Assembly (NCBI RefSeq): GCF_001598855.1
Contig: NZ_BCZS01000004.1
Coordinates: 186,001-250,000 of the forward strand
Length of the DNA: 64,000 nt
Reading direction: 5' to 3'
Source: Pluralibacter gergoviae ATCC 33028 = NBRC 105706
GTDB taxonomy: Bacteria; Pseudomonadota; Gammaproteobacteria; Enterobacterales; Enterobacteriaceae
Positions within the stretch are counted from its first letter, which is position 1. Each line of letters starts with the position of its first letter. The notes beneath the pieces are model-generated. The model was not told the DNA's origin and did no database searches. It saw only the letters and a program-made list of their open reading frames with translations. The position numbers were made by a program, and so were the translations under genes. Below, one piece after another: positions 1 to 9,775 of this stretch.

Positions 1-1
1 G

Positions 2-646
2 CTGGAAAACCTCAAGGGCAAGAAGATCGCCATGACCTGGGCCTACTCCCCGAGCTACGGCAAGCCCCTCTCCGTGCCGCAGGGCATCATCGGCCTGATG
101 ACCCGCTTCGGTATGGACGTCACCCTCGCCCACCCGGAAGGCTATGACCTGATCCCGGACGTCATCGAAGTGGCGAAAAATAACGCCAAAGCCTCCGGCG
201 GCAGCTTCCGTCAGGTAACCAGCATGGAAGAGGCGTTTAAAGACGCCGATATCGTTTATCCGAAGTCCTGGGCACCGTACAAGGTGATGGAGAAACGCAC
301 CGAGCTGCTGCGCGCCAACGACCACGACGGCCTGAAGGCGCTGGAAAAAGCCTGCCTTGAGCAGAATGCGAAGCACAAAGACTGGCACTGCACCGAAGAG
401 ATGATGAAGCACACTCGCGACGGCGAAGCGCTGTACATGCACTGCCTGCCGGCAGACATCACCGGCGTCTCCTGCAAAGAGGGCGAAGTCACCGAAGCGG
501 TGTTCGAGAAGTACCGCATTCCGACCTACAAAGAGGCGAGCTGGAAGCCGTACATCATCGCCGCGATGATCGTCTGCCGCAAATACGCCAACCCGGGCCA
601 GGTGCTGGAGCAGCTGCTCAAAGAGGCGCAAAAGCGCATTAAGTAA
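2..646 (+). CDS. ygeW: YgeW-type carbamoyltransferase, 5' end missing
   Basis: An open frame enters from the left edge and closes at TAA 644-646, giving the last ~214 residues of an aspartate/ornithine carbamoyltransferase-fold protein. The visible part has the second-domain landmarks of YgeW: MTWAYSPSYGKPLSVPQG near the start, the HPEGYD stretch, and the substrate loop MHCLPADITGVSCKEGEV. YgeW acts in the anaerobic purine-degradation cluster; its exact physiological carbamoyl acceptor is not settled. It leads dpaL, ygeY, hyuA and yqeA on the same strand with short gaps. The start codon and carbamoyl-phosphate site lie outside the window. Confidence 0.9.
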   Translation: MENLKGKKIAMTWAYSPSYGKPLSVPQGIIGLMTRFGMDVTLAHPEGYDLIPDVIEVAKNNAKASGGSFRQVTSMEEAFKDADIVYPKSWAPYKVMEKRTELLRANDHDGLKALEKACLEQNAKHKDWHCTEEMMKHTRDGEALYMHCLPADITGVSCKEGEVTEAVFEKYRIPTYKEASWKPYIIAAMIVCRKYANPGQVLEQLLKEAQKRIK

Positions 647-707
647 TCTCCCCCGGCTGGCCCGCGGGCCAGCCCCTCATTTTCGTCATGCATGATAAGG
701 ACAGAGT

Positions 708-1907
708 ATGTCTGCTTTCTCACTGAAGATGGATATCGCCGACAACCGCTTTTTTACCGGGGAAACCTCCGCGCTGTTTTCCCGCCAGCAGGCGCGGCAG
801 GCGCGCCACTTCCACCAGAAAATCGCCGGCTATAAGCCGACGCCGCTGGTCGCTCTCAACGAGCTGGCGAACCTGTTCGGCGTCAACAAAATTCTGGTTA
901 AGGACGAGTCGCAGCGCTTCGGCCTTAACGCCTTCAAAATGCTCGGCGGCTCTTACGCCATCGCCCGGCTGCTGTGCGAAAAGTATCAGTTAGATATCGA
1001 CGCCCTCTCCTTTGAGAAACTGAAATCAAGCATCAAAGAGAAGATGACCTTCGCCACCACCACCGACGGCAACCACGGCCGCGGCGTGGCCTGGGCGGCG
1101 CAGCAGCTCGGCCAGAACGCGGTTGTCTATATGCCGAAAGGCTCCGCGCAGGAGCGCGTTGACGCCATCCTCAAGCTCGGCGCCGAGTGCATCGTCACCG
1201 ACATGAACTATGACGACACCGTGCGCTTCACTATGCAGACCGCGCAGAAGAACGGCTGGGAAGTGGTGCAGGACACCGCCTGGGAAGGCTATACCAAAAT
1301 CCCCACCTGGATCATGCAGGGCTACGCCACCCTCGCCGATGAGGCGGTCGAGCAGATTGCCTCGATGGGCATCGCCCGCCCGACCCACGTCCTGCTGCAG
1401 GGCGGCGTTGGCGCGATGGCCGGCGGCGTTCTCGGCTACCTGGCCGACGTCTACGGGCCGAAAAATCTGCACGCGATCGTCGTTGAGCCGGAACTGGCCG
1501 ACTGCCTCTACCGCTCCGGCATCAAGGGGCAGATCGTCAACGTCGGCGGAGATATGGCGACCATCATGGCGGGCCTCGCCTGCGGTGAGCCGAACCCGCT
1601 CGGCTGGGAAGTGCTGCGCAACTGCGCCAGCCAGTTCGTCTCCTGCCAGGACGCCGTCGCGGCGCTGGGCATGCGGGTGCTGGGCAATCCGCTGGGGCGC
1701 GACCCGCGCGTGATTTCCGGCGAATCCGGCGCCGTCGGCCTCGGGCTGCTGGCCGCCGTCCACTTTCATCCGCAGCGCGACGCGCTGATGCACAAGCTGA
1801 AGCTCGATAAAGATTCTGTGGTGCTGGTGATCAGCACCGAAGGCGATACCGACGTCAAGCACTATCGCGAAGTGGTCTGGGAAGGTAAACACCCGGCCGC
1901 GCAGTAA
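708..1907 (+). CDS. dpaL: Diaminopropionate ammonia-lyase
   Basis: A fold-type II PLP enzyme of 399 residues, matching E. coli YgeX (398). It splits 2,3-diaminopropionate to pyruvate and ammonia. Lys77, in the FGLNAFKMLGG motif, is the expected Schiff-base lysine. The glycine-rich LLQGGVGAMAGGVLGYL loop would hold the PLP phosphate. An AAGGACAG-type ribosome site precedes ATG 708, and the gap from ygeW is 61 nt, so co-transcription is likely. In purine degradation a diaminopropionate-like intermediate would feed this enzyme; that link comes from published gene-cluster work, not from this sequence. Confidence 0.95.
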   Translation: MSAFSLKMDIADNRFFTGETSALFSRQQARQARHFHQKIAGYKPTPLVALNELANLFGVNKILVKDESQRFGLNAFKMLGGSYAIARLLCEKYQLDIDALSFEKLKSSIKEKMTFATTTDGNHGRGVAWAAQQLGQNAVVYMPKGSAQERVDAILKLGAECIVTDMNYDDTVRFTMQTAQKNGWEVVQDTAWEGYTKIPTWIMQGYATLADEAVEQIASMGIARPTHVLLQGGVGAMAGGVLGYLADVYGPKNLHAIVVEPELADCLYRSGIKGQIVNVGGDMATIMAGLACGEPNPLGWEVLRNCASQFVSCQDAVAALGMRVLGNPLGRDPRVISGESGAVGLGLLAAVHFHPQRDALMHKLKLDKDSVVLVISTEGDTDVKHYREVVWEGKHPAAQ

Positions 1908-1965
1908 CCCACTGACTAAATTCCTCCCGCCGTGCGGGACATATTAAGGACTGGAGAACACATTC

Positions 1966-3177
1966 ATGGCTAAGCAAATTCCGTTTAAAGAGATCGTGGC
2001 AAAAGCAAAAAGCTACGAAAAAGAGATGACCCGCTTCCTGCGCGACATGATTGCCATCCCGAGCGAAAGCTGCGACGAGAAGCGCGTGGTACACCGCATC
2101 AAAGAAGAGATGGAAAAAGTCGGCTTCGATAAAGTGGAAATTGACCCGATGGGCAACGTGCTGGGCTACATCGGCCACGGCCCGCGCCTGGTGGCGATGG
2201 ATGCGCACATCGATACCGTCGGCATCGGCAACATCAAGAACTGGAACTTCGACCCGTATGAAGGCATGGAAACCGACGAGCTGATCGGCGGACGCGGCAC
2301 CTCTGACCAGGAGGGCGGCATGGCCTCCATGGTCTACGCCGGCAAGATCATCAAGGACCTGGGGCTGGAAGACGAGTACACCCTGCTGGTGACCGGCACC
2401 GTGCAGGAAGAGGACTGCGACGGCCTGTGCTGGCAGTACATCATCGAGCAGTCCGGCATCCGTCCGGAGTTCGTGGTCAGCACCGAGCCGACCGACTGCC
2501 AGATCTACCGCGGCCATCGCGGCCGCATGGAGATCCGCGTTGAAGTACAGGGCGTCAGCTGCCACGGCTCCGCGCCGGAGCGCGGCGACAATGCCATCTT
2601 CAAAATGGCGCCGGTCCTGACCGAGCTGGAGCAGCTAGCGCAGAATCTGGGCCACGACGACTTCCTCGGCAAGGGCACCCTGACCGTGTCTGAAATCTTC
2701 TTCACCTCCCCGAGCCGCTGCGCGGTCGCCGACAGCTGCGCCGTCTCCATTGACCGCCGCCTGACCTGGGGCGAAACCTGGGAAGGCGCGCTGGAAGAGA
2801 TCCGCGCCCTGCCGGCGGTTAAGAAAGCAAAAGCCGTGGTCTCGATGTACAACTACGAGCGTCCGTCGTGGACCGGCCTGGTCTACCCGACCGAATGCTA
2901 CTTCCCGACCTGGAAAGTGGAAGAGAACCACTTCACCGTCCGCGCCCTGAGCAACGCCTATGAGGGCCTGTTCGGTAAAGCGCCGGTGGTCGATAAGTGG
3001 ACCTTCTCCACCAACGGCGTCTCCATCATGGGCCGCCACGGCATTCCGGTGATCGGCTTCGGTCCGGGCAAAGAGCCGGAGGCCCACGCGCCGAATGAGA
3101 AAACCTGGAAATCGCACCTGGTGACCTGTGCCGCGATGTATGCCGCCATCCCGCTGAGCTGGCTGGCAACAGAGTAA
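1966..3177 (+). CDS. ygeY: YgeY family M20 zinc peptidase/deacetylase-type hydrolase
   Basis: At 403 residues it has the same length as E. coli YgeY. The M20 metal-site motifs are present: [34 protein letters not shown] with the catalytic acidic pair, and [15 protein letters not shown]. The lid domain follows ([13 protein letters not shown]), and a C-terminal His lies in EAHAPNEK. It is a cytoplasmic amide hydrolase; the substrate is presumed to be an acyclic ureido or amino product of purine ring opening. It lies 58 nt after dpaL with a GGAG site upstream of ATG 1966. Confidence 0.93.
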   Translation: MAKQIPFKEIVAKAKSYEKEMTRFLRDMIAIPSESCDEKRVVHRIKEEMEKVGFDKVEIDPMGNVLGYIGHGPRLVAMDAHIDTVGIGNIKNWNFDPYEGMETDELIGGRGTSDQEGGMASMVYAGKIIKDLGLEDEYTLLVTGTVQEEDCDGLCWQYIIEQSGIRPEFVVSTEPTDCQIYRGHRGRMEIRVEVQGVSCHGSAPERGDNAIFKMAPVLTELEQLAQNLGHDDFLGKGTLTVSEIFFTSPSRCAVADSCAVSIDRRLTWGETWEGALEEIRALPAVKKAKAVVSMYNYERPSWTGLVYPTECYFPTWKVEENHFTVRALSNAYEGLFGKAPVVDKWTFSTNGVSIMGRHGIPVIGFGPGKEPEAHAPNEKTWKSHLVTCAAMYAAIPLSWLATE

Positions 3178-3227
3178 TTGTTTGTCCTTTCTCCCGCCGC
3201 GTTCTGCGGCGGGATATTGAGGTTCCT

Positions 3228-4649
3228 ATGCGCGTACTGATTAAAAATGGCCTCGTCGTCAATGCCGATGGGCAGATGCAGCAGGATCTGCTGATCGAAG
3301 ATGGCCTCGTCAAGCGCCTTGCCGACTCTATTGAGGCGGAACACCCCTGCGAAATCATTGACGCCGACGGCTGCTACGTGATGCCCGGCGGCGTTGACGT
3401 TCACACCCACTTGAATATTGACGTCGGGCTGGCCCGCAGCTGCGACGATTTCTTTACCGGCACCCGGGCGGCGGCCTGCGGCGGTACCACCACCATTGTC
3501 GATCATATGGGCTTCGGGCCGCCGGGCTGCCACCTGCGCCACCAGTTCGACGCCTACCGCGGCTACGCGGCCTACAAGGCGGTCATCGACTACAGCTTTC
3601 ACGGCGTTATTCAGCACGTTAACCACGGCATTCTCGACGAGATCCCGATGATGGTTGACGCGGGCATCAGCAGCTTCAAGCTCTACCTGACCTACCAGTA
3701 CAAGCTTAACGACGACGAGATCCTGCAGGCGATGCGCCACCTGCATCGCGCCGGGGCTCTGACCACGGTGCACCCGGAAAACGATGCCGCTATCGCCCAG
3801 CGGCGGGCGGAGTTTATCAACGCCGGCAAGACCGCGCCGCGCTATCACGCCCTGAGCCGTCCGCTGGAGTGCGAAGCGGAGGCCATCGCCCGCACCATCA
3901 ACCTGGCGAAGCTGGCGGGTAACGCGCCGCTCTATATTGTGCATCTCTCCAACGCGCTGGGGCTGGACTATCTGCGCCTCGCCAGGGCGCGCCATCAGCA
4001 GGTGTGGGTGGAGACCTGCCCGCAGTACCTGATGCTCGACGAACGCTGCTACGAGCGCGACGACGCGCTGAACTATCTGTGCAGCCCGCCGATGCGCAGC
4101 GCCAGCAATAACGACGCCCTGTGGTGCGGCATCGCCGATGGCGCCATCGACACGGTCGCCACCGACCACTGTGCTTTCTCAGCGGCGCAGCGCAGGCAGA
4201 TCTCCGACGGCGATTTCAGCCGCTGTCCGAACGGCCTGCCGGGCGTGGAAAACCGCCTGCTGCTGCTCTTCTCCCACGGCGTGATGACCGGGCGCATCAG
4301 CCCGGAGCGCTTCGTGGCCCTGACCAGCGCCAACCCGGCGAAGCTGTTCGGCCTGTGGCCGCAGAAGGGGCGCCTCGCACCCGGCGCCGATGGCGACGTG
4401 GTAATTATCGACCCGCGGCGCACCACCACCATCCGCCACGAGATGCTGCACGACAACGCCGACTACTCGCCCTACGAGGGCTTTATCTGCCGGGGCGCGA
4501 TTCGCCAGACGCTGTCGCGCGGGCGGGTCATTTTTGATAACGGCACCTTTACCGGCAGCGCCGGGCAGGGCCGCTTCATACGCCGTACGCCATTTTCCGC
4601 CGCCGCGCTTCCCGTGGGCGGACCCGACACTTTAGAGAGGAATTTATGA
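3228..4649 (+). CDS. hyuA: D-hydantoinase / dihydropyrimidinase-type amidohydrolase
   Basis: A 473-residue cyclic amidohydrolase that opens hydantoin or dihydropyrimidine rings. The binuclear metal site is visible: GGVDVHTHLNI, the presumed carboxylated lysine in SSFKLYLTYQ, the His of YIVHLSNALG, and VATDHCAF. The GAGG ribosome site precedes ATG 3228. It is a little longer than E. coli HyuA (461) at the C-terminus. The stop overlaps the yqeA start by four bases (ATGA), so translation is coupled to the carbamate kinase that would use the released carbamoyl group. Confidence 0.94.
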   Translation: MRVLIKNGLVVNADGQMQQDLLIEDGLVKRLADSIEAEHPCEIIDADGCYVMPGGVDVHTHLNIDVGLARSCDDFFTGTRAAACGGTTTIVDHMGFGPPGCHLRHQFDAYRGYAAYKAVIDYSFHGVIQHVNHGILDEIPMMVDAGISSFKLYLTYQYKLNDDEILQAMRHLHRAGALTTVHPENDAAIAQRRAEFINAGKTAPRYHALSRPLECEAEAIARTINLAKLAGNAPLYIVHLSNALGLDYLRLARARHQQVWVETCPQYLMLDERCYERDDALNYLCSPPMRSASNNDALWCGIADGAIDTVATDHCAFSAAQRRQISDGDFSRCPNGLPGVENRLLLLFSHGVMTGRISPERFVALTSANPAKLFGLWPQKGRLAPGADGDVVIIDPRRTTTIRHEMLHDNADYSPYEGFICRGAIRQTLSRGRVIFDNGTFTGSAGQGRFIRRTPFSAAALPVGGPDTLERNL

Positions 4650-5578
4650 GTAAAAAAATCGTGCTCGCCCTCGGCGGCAACGCGCTGGGCGACGATCTCG
4701 CCGGACAGATGGCCGCAGTCAAGCAGACCTCGCGGGCCATCGTCGACCTTATTGCCCAGGGCCACCAGGTGGTGGTTACCCACGGCAACGGCCCGCAGGT
4801 GGGGATGATCAACCTCGCCTTTGAAGCGGCGGCCAAAACCGAGGCCCATACGCCGATGCTGCCGATGTCGGTCTGCGTGGCCCTCAGCCAGGGCTACATC
4901 GGCTACGACCTGCAGAACGCCCTACGCGAAGAGCTGCTGTCGCGCCGTCTGGATATCCCGGTTGCGACCCTGATAACCCAGGTGGAGGTAGACGCTAACG
5001 ACGAAGCCTTCCTGAACCCGACCAAGCCGATCGGCTCATTCTTCAGCAAAGAGGAAGCCGACAGGCTGACGAAAAACGGCTACATCATGAAAGAGGACGC
5101 CGGGCGCGGCTACCGCCGCGTGGTGGCCTCGCCGAAGCCGGTGGACATCATTGAAAAAGAGACGGTGAAGGCGATGATGGACGCCTGCCACGTGGTGATC
5201 ACCGTCGGCGGCGGCGGCATTCCGGTGATCCGCGAAGGTAACCACCTGCGCGGCGCCAGCGCGGTGATCGATAAGGACTGGGCCAGCGCCAAACTGGCGG
5301 AGATGATCGACGCCGACATGCTGATTATCCTCACCGCGGTGGAAAAAGTGGCCATCAACTTCGGCAAGCCCAACGAGCAGTGGCTGGATAACCTGTCGCT
5401 GCGCGACGCCGAGCGCTTTATCGCAGAGGGACACTTCGCCAAAGGCTCGATGCTGCCGAAAGTGGAGGCCGCCGCCTCGTTTGCCCGCTCGCGCCCGGGG
5501 CGCAAGGCGCTGATCACCGTGCTCAGCAAGGCCAAAGAGGGCATCGAAGGAAAAACCGGGACGGTCATCAGCCAGTAA
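4646..5578 (+). CDS. yqeA: Carbamate kinase
   Basis: A 310-residue amino-acid-kinase-fold protein. It shows VLALGGNALGDD at the N-terminus, THGNGPQVG, TVGGGGIPV, the DKDWASAKLAEMIDAD segment and the C-terminal GSMLPKVEAA motif, all typical of carbamate kinases. It converts carbamoyl phosphate plus ADP to ATP, CO2 and ammonia, so it is the energy-harvesting step for carbamoyl groups released by the upstream enzymes. The start overlaps the hyuA stop. It closes the ygeW-yqeA run. Confidence 0.95.
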   Translation: MSKKIVLALGGNALGDDLAGQMAAVKQTSRAIVDLIAQGHQVVVTHGNGPQVGMINLAFEAAAKTEAHTPMLPMSVCVALSQGYIGYDLQNALREELLSRRLDIPVATLITQVEVDANDEAFLNPTKPIGSFFSKEEADRLTKNGYIMKEDAGRGYRRVVASPKPVDIIEKETVKAMMDACHVVITVGGGGIPVIREGNHLRGASAVIDKDWASAKLAEMIDADMLIILTAVEKVAINFGKPNEQWLDNLSLRDAERFIAEGHFAKGSMLPKVEAAASFARSRPGRKALITVLSKAKEGIEGKTGTVISQ

Positions 5579-5594
5579 ATCGTTCCATCACGCT

Positions 5595-5613
5595 GCCGGG
5601 CTTTCTGCCCGGC
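5595..5613 (+). terminator. Hairpin after yqeA, possible terminator
   Basis: A 7-bp perfect inverted repeat (GCCGGGC / GCCCGGC, 5-nt loop) lies 16 nt past the yqeA stop. No T-run follows. Further CCGGC-rich repeats run to about 5650, so it may be an mRNA-stabilising hairpin. The rest of the 300-nt gap to 5878 holds no gene I can recognise; it probably carries the porin promoter. Confidence 0.4.
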
Positions 5614-5878
5614 GCACCGCCGCCCGGCACACTGCCGTCCGGCGCGCCGCATTCGCGCCAGTCGTTCGCCGTAACTCTTTCTCTTCGGGTAAGCACGTAC
5701 AGATATAAGCCGGTTTCTTAGCGTCAGCAATTCTGCGACCTTCCGGCAGGCTGAGGTTCATAAGCCAGCAGGGCTATGTGAATACGGTCGATAAGATAAC
5801 GTGAAAGCCCGCATCGCACAGTGTCTTTAAACCATTTTTGAACAAGGTTCTGCTTTAACTTTAAGCAAAGGAAAAACC

Positions 5879-7159
5879 ATGAAACGCAAAATATGCGGTT
5901 ATACCTGTGCCAGCGCTTTACTGTTTTTTGCCGTTCCCGGGGTCGAAGCCGACACCCGAAGCAATATCGACGCATCCTGCAGCTACGGCGCGGACGGCGT
6001 CAGTACCCTGAGCGATTTCCTGACCTGCGGGACGGTCAGCGGCACGCTCCGCTCGCTCTACTACTCCACCCACAACGCCTATTTCAACAAACACCTCAAT
6101 CAGGACACCATCAGCTACGGCGGCAGCATTAACTACACCACGGCGGTGCTGTCAGGCTTTCAGGTTGGCCTGAGCGGCGTCTTCCTGCGCGGCATTAATC
6201 ACGGCGATAACAGCCGCACCATCAGGGATATCGGCCAGAACCAGAACAACCTCGGCGAAGCCTGGCTCAGCTGGCAGTACCGGGACCTGAAAATCACCGC
6301 CGGCGATCAGCGCCTGACCCTGCCGTTTATGGGCGACTACGACTGGCGCATTACGCCGATCCTCTACCGGGCTCTTGACGTCAACTACGGCGACAAGGAG
6401 AACTTTCTGCGCGCCACCAAAGTCTGGCGCTACAAGCCGTGGGGCGATGATAATTTTCTCAAAACCACCGCCTTTAGCGAGATTGATACGCCGATCAACG
6501 GCATGTGGGGCGTCGGCGCCGGGCGCGGCGTGCAGCTGGAGAATAAGCGGCTGACGGGCCAGATATGGTACCAGGAGTACGATGACTACGTGCGGCTGGT
6601 GTACGGCGAAAGCCATCTGAACTGGCAGCAGGCCGCCCTGGCGCCGGATATCGGCGTGCAGTTTATTCGCGGCACCGACGCGGGCAAAGCGCTGGCGGGC
6701 GAGGTCAACAGCACCTCCTACGGCACGCAGCTGGCGCTCACACTCACCCCTTCCCTGAGCTGGAAGCTTGGCTACAACCACATTGCGGCCAGCGGCAGCA
6801 GCTGGAAAAACGGCGCTCTGGTGCTGCCCTACGCCCACAACACCGCCTCCGGTCCCTACTTTGCCCAGCCCTACTTTACCAGCACTCAGGATCTCGGCAG
6901 CGGCAACGCCTGGGCCACCGGCGTGCACTTCATTGCCAGTGAGAATCTGACGATGGGCGCCCGCTACGCGTTTATGGATCTGAAGCCCTCGACGGCCAGC
7001 GCGAGCATCAATCAGTCCGAGTATCTGCTGTACGCCAGCTGGGCATTTGACGGTGCGCTAAAAGGGATAAGCATCAGCAATTTTACCGGCGTGCAAACCT
7101 CGCCGCTGTACGACCACAGCTTCTGGCAGAACCGCCTGACGCTGCAGTATCGTTTCTGA
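5879..7159 (+). CDS. OprD-family outer-membrane porin
   Basis: A 426-residue precursor with a signal peptide: basic start MKRK, hydrophobic ALLFFAVPG, cleavage near VEA-DTRSN. The mature part has alternating short beta-strand-like segments and ends in a terminal aromatic (LTLQYRF), as outer-membrane beta-barrels do. The ALRSLYYSTHNAYF-like N-terminal strand and the DVNYGDKENF and GARYAFMDLK segments resemble OprD-type substrate-specific channels. It sits between yqeA and uacT, so uptake of a purine-related solute across the outer membrane is a fair inference. E. coli has no porin at this place in the cluster. Confidence 0.85.
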   Translation: MKRKICGYTCASALLFFAVPGVEADTRSNIDASCSYGADGVSTLSDFLTCGTVSGTLRSLYYSTHNAYFNKHLNQDTISYGGSINYTTAVLSGFQVGLSGVFLRGINHGDNSRTIRDIGQNQNNLGEAWLSWQYRDLKITAGDQRLTLPFMGDYDWRITPILYRALDVNYGDKENFLRATKVWRYKPWGDDNFLKTTAFSEIDTPINGMWGVGAGRGVQLENKRLTGQIWYQEYDDYVRLVYGESHLNWQQAALAPDIGVQFIRGTDAGKALAGEVNSTSYGTQLALTLTPSLSWKLGYNHIAASGSSWKNGALVLPYAHNTASGPYFAQPYFTSTQDLGSGNAWATGVHFIASENLTMGARYAFMDLKPSTASASINQSEYLLYASWAFDGALKGISISNFTGVQTSPLYDHSFWQNRLTLQYRF

Positions 7160-7348
7160 ATTTTGCCCGCAGCGGTAATTATCAATTGGCGCAATCAATT
7201 TGAGAATCGCGCCGCCGCAATTGAGGTAACGCTGCGATTTTATTCATTTTCCGGTTATTTGATGGCCGTTGCAGAAAATGAACGCTTCAGCCTGATTACT
7301 GTGATTACTCACTCACTTCAATCAGTTTACTCCCCGTTTGCGGCTTTC

Positions 7349-7364
7349 TGGCACCGGATAAGCA
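7349..7364 (+). promoter_or_regulatory. Weak sigma-54 -24/-12-like element before uacT
   Basis: TGGCACCGGATAAGCA keeps the invariant GG-N10-GC spacing and a good -24 half, but the -12 half is AAGCA instead of TTGCA. It lies about 60 nt before ATG 7423. An ATTATCA half-site near 7178 and a direct repeat TGATTACTG/TGATTACTC near 7293 lie upstream. Alone this would be weak; I list it because the same cluster has two perfect sites. Confidence 0.35.
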
Positions 7365-7422
7365 TAGATAGCCGAGCGTTAAAAGAAAGTAGGTTCATGA
7401 CAATACCAGGAGGAATGTCTTC

Positions 7423-8877
7423 ATGAGCAACGCAAATTCGCACGCAAACGCTGTACCTTTAGAAAATCCCCCCGTTGATGACGTCGATCGCATGCTGCCG
7501 ATCGGCAAACTCATTATTCTCGGCCTCCAGCACGTACTGGTGATGTATGCCGGGGCCGTTGCCGTGCCGTTAATGATTGGCAGCAGGCTGGGACTGGATA
7601 AACAAACCGTCGCGCTGCTCATCAGCTGCGACCTCTTCTGCTGCGGCGTGGTGACGCTGCTGCAGTGCCTCGGTATCGGCCGCTTTATGGGCATCCGCCT
7701 GCCGGTGATCATGTCCGTGACCTTCGCGGCGGTCACGCCGATGATCGCCATCGGCATGAACCCCGACATTGGCCTGCTGGGCATTTTTGGCGCCACCATC
7801 GCCGCCGGCGCCATCACTACGCTGCTGGCGCCGCTGATCGGCCGCCTGATGCCGCTGTTCCCGCCGCTGGTCACCGGGGTCGTTATCACCTCCATCGGCC
7901 TGAGCATCATGGGCGTCGGCATCGACTGGGCCGCCGGCGGCAAAGGCAACCCCCACTACGGCGCGCCGATCTATCTCTGCATCTCCTTTGCGGTGCTGCT
8001 GTTTATCCTGCTGATCACCCGCTTTGCCAAAGGCTTTCTGTCAAACGTCGCCGTGCTGCTGGGTATCGTTTTTGGCTTCGTCGTGTCGGCAATGATGAAT
8101 GAGGTTAACCTCGCCGGGCTGCGAGACGCCGCGTGGTTTGCCATCGTCACCCCGCTGGCGCTGGGGATGCCGGTGTTCGATCCGATATCGATCCTGACGA
8201 TGACGGCGGTGCTGATCATCGTCTTTATCGAGTCGCTGGGGATGTTTCTGGCGCTGGGCGAAATCGTCGGCCGCAAGCTCACCTCCGACGATATCGTCCG
8301 CGGGCTGCGCGTGGACGGCATCGGCTCGATGTTCGGCGGCATATTTAACAGCTTCGCCCACACCTCGTTTTCACAGAACGTAGGTCTGGTCAGCGTCACC
8401 GGAGTCCACAGCCGCTGGGTGTGCGTCGCCTCCGGCGCCATTCTGATTATTTTCGGCATGGTGCCGAAAATGGCGGTGCTGGTCGCCTCGATCCCGCAGT
8501 TCGTGCTCGGCGGCGCCGGGCTGGTGATGTTCGGCATGGTGCTGGCCACCGGCATCCGCATTCTGTCGCGCATCAACTACTCCACCAACCGCTACAACCT
8601 CTACATCGTGGCCATCAGCCTCGGCGTCGGCCTGACGCCCACGCTGTCGGTGGATTTCTTCTCGAAATTCCCCGCGGCCTTCCAGCCCCTGCTGCACAGC
8701 GGGATCATGCTGGCGACCATCAGCGCCGTGGCGCTCAACCTGTTCTTCAACGGCTTTCATTCCGGCAGCGAAGAGGAGAAGCGCTCCCCGGCGAAGTTCC
8801 TCAAGGTGAGAACCGTGCGGATGTGGCTGCTGCTGCGCAAAGTGGAGAAAGACGAGCAGTCCGGCGGGGAGCACTAG
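7423..8877 (+). CDS. uacT: Urate proton symporter, NCS2 family
   Basis: A 484-residue membrane protein with about 14 predicted hydrophobic segments. It closely resembles E. coli UacT (YgfU, 482): the QHVLVMYAGAVAVP motif, RFMGIRLPVIMSVTFAAVTP, FIESLGMFLALGEIVGRKL and the NSFAHTSFSQNVGLVSVTGV signature of NCS2 carriers. It imports uric acid and possibly xanthine. A strong AGGAGGA site is 9 nt before ATG 7423. It ends at a bidirectional terminator and converges with the XdhC-like gene. Confidence 0.93.
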   Translation: MSNANSHANAVPLENPPVDDVDRMLPIGKLIILGLQHVLVMYAGAVAVPLMIGSRLGLDKQTVALLISCDLFCCGVVTLLQCLGIGRFMGIRLPVIMSVTFAAVTPMIAIGMNPDIGLLGIFGATIAAGAITTLLAPLIGRLMPLFPPLVTGVVITSIGLSIMGVGIDWAAGGKGNPHYGAPIYLCISFAVLLFILLITRFAKGFLSNVAVLLGIVFGFVVSAMMNEVNLAGLRDAAWFAIVTPLALGMPVFDPISILTMTAVLIIVFIESLGMFLALGEIVGRKLTSDDIVRGLRVDGIGSMFGGIFNSFAHTSFSQNVGLVSVTGVHSRWVCVASGAILIIFGMVPKMAVLVASIPQFVLGGAGLVMFGMVLATGIRILSRINYSTNRYNLYIVAISLGVGLTPTLSVDFFSKFPAAFQPLLHSGIMLATISAVALNLFFNGFHSGSEEEKRSPAKFLKVRTVRMWLLLRKVEKDEQSGGEH

Positions 8878-8895
8878 CGGCCCAACGCGGTGAAA

Positions 8896-8932
8896 CAAAA
8901 AAACCACTCGCAGACTGTGAGTGGTTTTTTTT
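8896..8932. terminator. Bidirectional intrinsic terminator
   Basis: AACCACTC and GAGTGGTT pair, and the stem extends into the loop. It is flanked by an A-run on the left and T8 on the right, so it works for both convergent genes: uacT on plus and the XdhC-like gene on minus. Confidence 0.9.
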
Positions 8933-8944
8933 AGCCTGCTGGCG

Positions 8945-9775
8945 TCAGGCGACGGTCAGCACCGGGGCCTCCTCTGCCCGGGGCTCGGGCGGAGCGACCA
9001 GCAGCCCGCCGGCGGCGCCGTTTTTCACCTGCAGGATCTCCGCCAGCACGCTGATGGCAATCTCGTGGGGCGCCTCGGCGCCGATATCGTAACCGATGGG
9101 CGCCCGCAGGCGGCTGAGATCCGCCTCCGGCACGCCGTTGTCGCGCATCTGGCGCATAAAGGTCTGTACCTTGCGGCGGCTCGCCAGCAGCCCGAGCCAG
9201 GCGCAGGGCTGAGAAATCAGCCGGTCCAGCGCCTCGCGGTCCTGATTATTGGTGGCGATCAGCACGAAGTCGTCCGGGCGCACGGCCATTATATCGACAA
9301 CCCCGGAAAAGGTGTCCGCCTGCAGCAGCCGGGTCGCGGGCGGAAAGCGGTCGGCGCCAAGGCTCTGGGCGTAGATATCGCCGACGCACAGCTCGAAGTC
9401 GAGCGGCGCCGCATACTGGGCAATGGCGCGGTTCACGTGCCCCGCGCCGACCAGCAGCAGCCGGGGGCGCTGGCCGTGGACGCTGATGTAGACCGACATC
9501 GCCCCGCCGCAGTCGGAGCCCACCGCATCGCTGCCGCTGCGCGCCATCCGGCCGTGAAACATTCTTGACGCCTTCGCGCGCAGGGCCGCCAGCGCTTCGT
9601 CGATCACCATGCGCTCCACCATGCCGCCGCCGATGGTGCCGGCGATGGTGCCGTCCTCGCGGATCAGCATCTGGGCGGAGTGTCGGGGGGTGGAGCCCCG
9701 GCTGTCGACAATCTGCGCCAGGGCAAAGGGGCGATTCTGTTCTTCAAGACGTGCTGCTTCTGCAAAAATAGTCAT
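8945..9775 (-). CDS. XdhC/CoxI-family molybdoenzyme maturation factor
   Basis: This 276-residue protein has an XdhC N-terminal domain (ALAQIVDSRGSTPRHSAQMLI, TIGGGMVERMV, SDCGGAMSVYI) and a C-terminal Rossmann domain (LLLVGAGHVNRAIAQYA, PIGYDIGAEAPHEIAISVLAEIL). The family binds Mo cofactor and helps insert its sulfurated form into xanthine dehydrogenase-type enzymes. Its likely client is the hydroxylase at 26065-29748. It corresponds in role to E. coli YqeB but is about half that length. Transcription is divergent from ygfK. Confidence 0.9.
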   Translation of the reverse strand: MTIFAEAARLEEQNRPFALAQIVDSRGSTPRHSAQMLIREDGTIAGTIGGGMVERMVIDEALAALRAKASRMFHGRMARSGSDAVGSDCGGAMSVYISVHGQRPRLLLVGAGHVNRAIAQYAAPLDFELCVGDIYAQSLGADRFPPATRLLQADTFSGVVDIMAVRPDDFVLIATNNQDREALDRLISQPCAWLGLLASRRKVQTFMRQMRDNGVPEADLSRLRAPIGYDIGAEAPHEIAISVLAEILQVKNGAAGGLLVAPPEPRAEEAPVLTVA

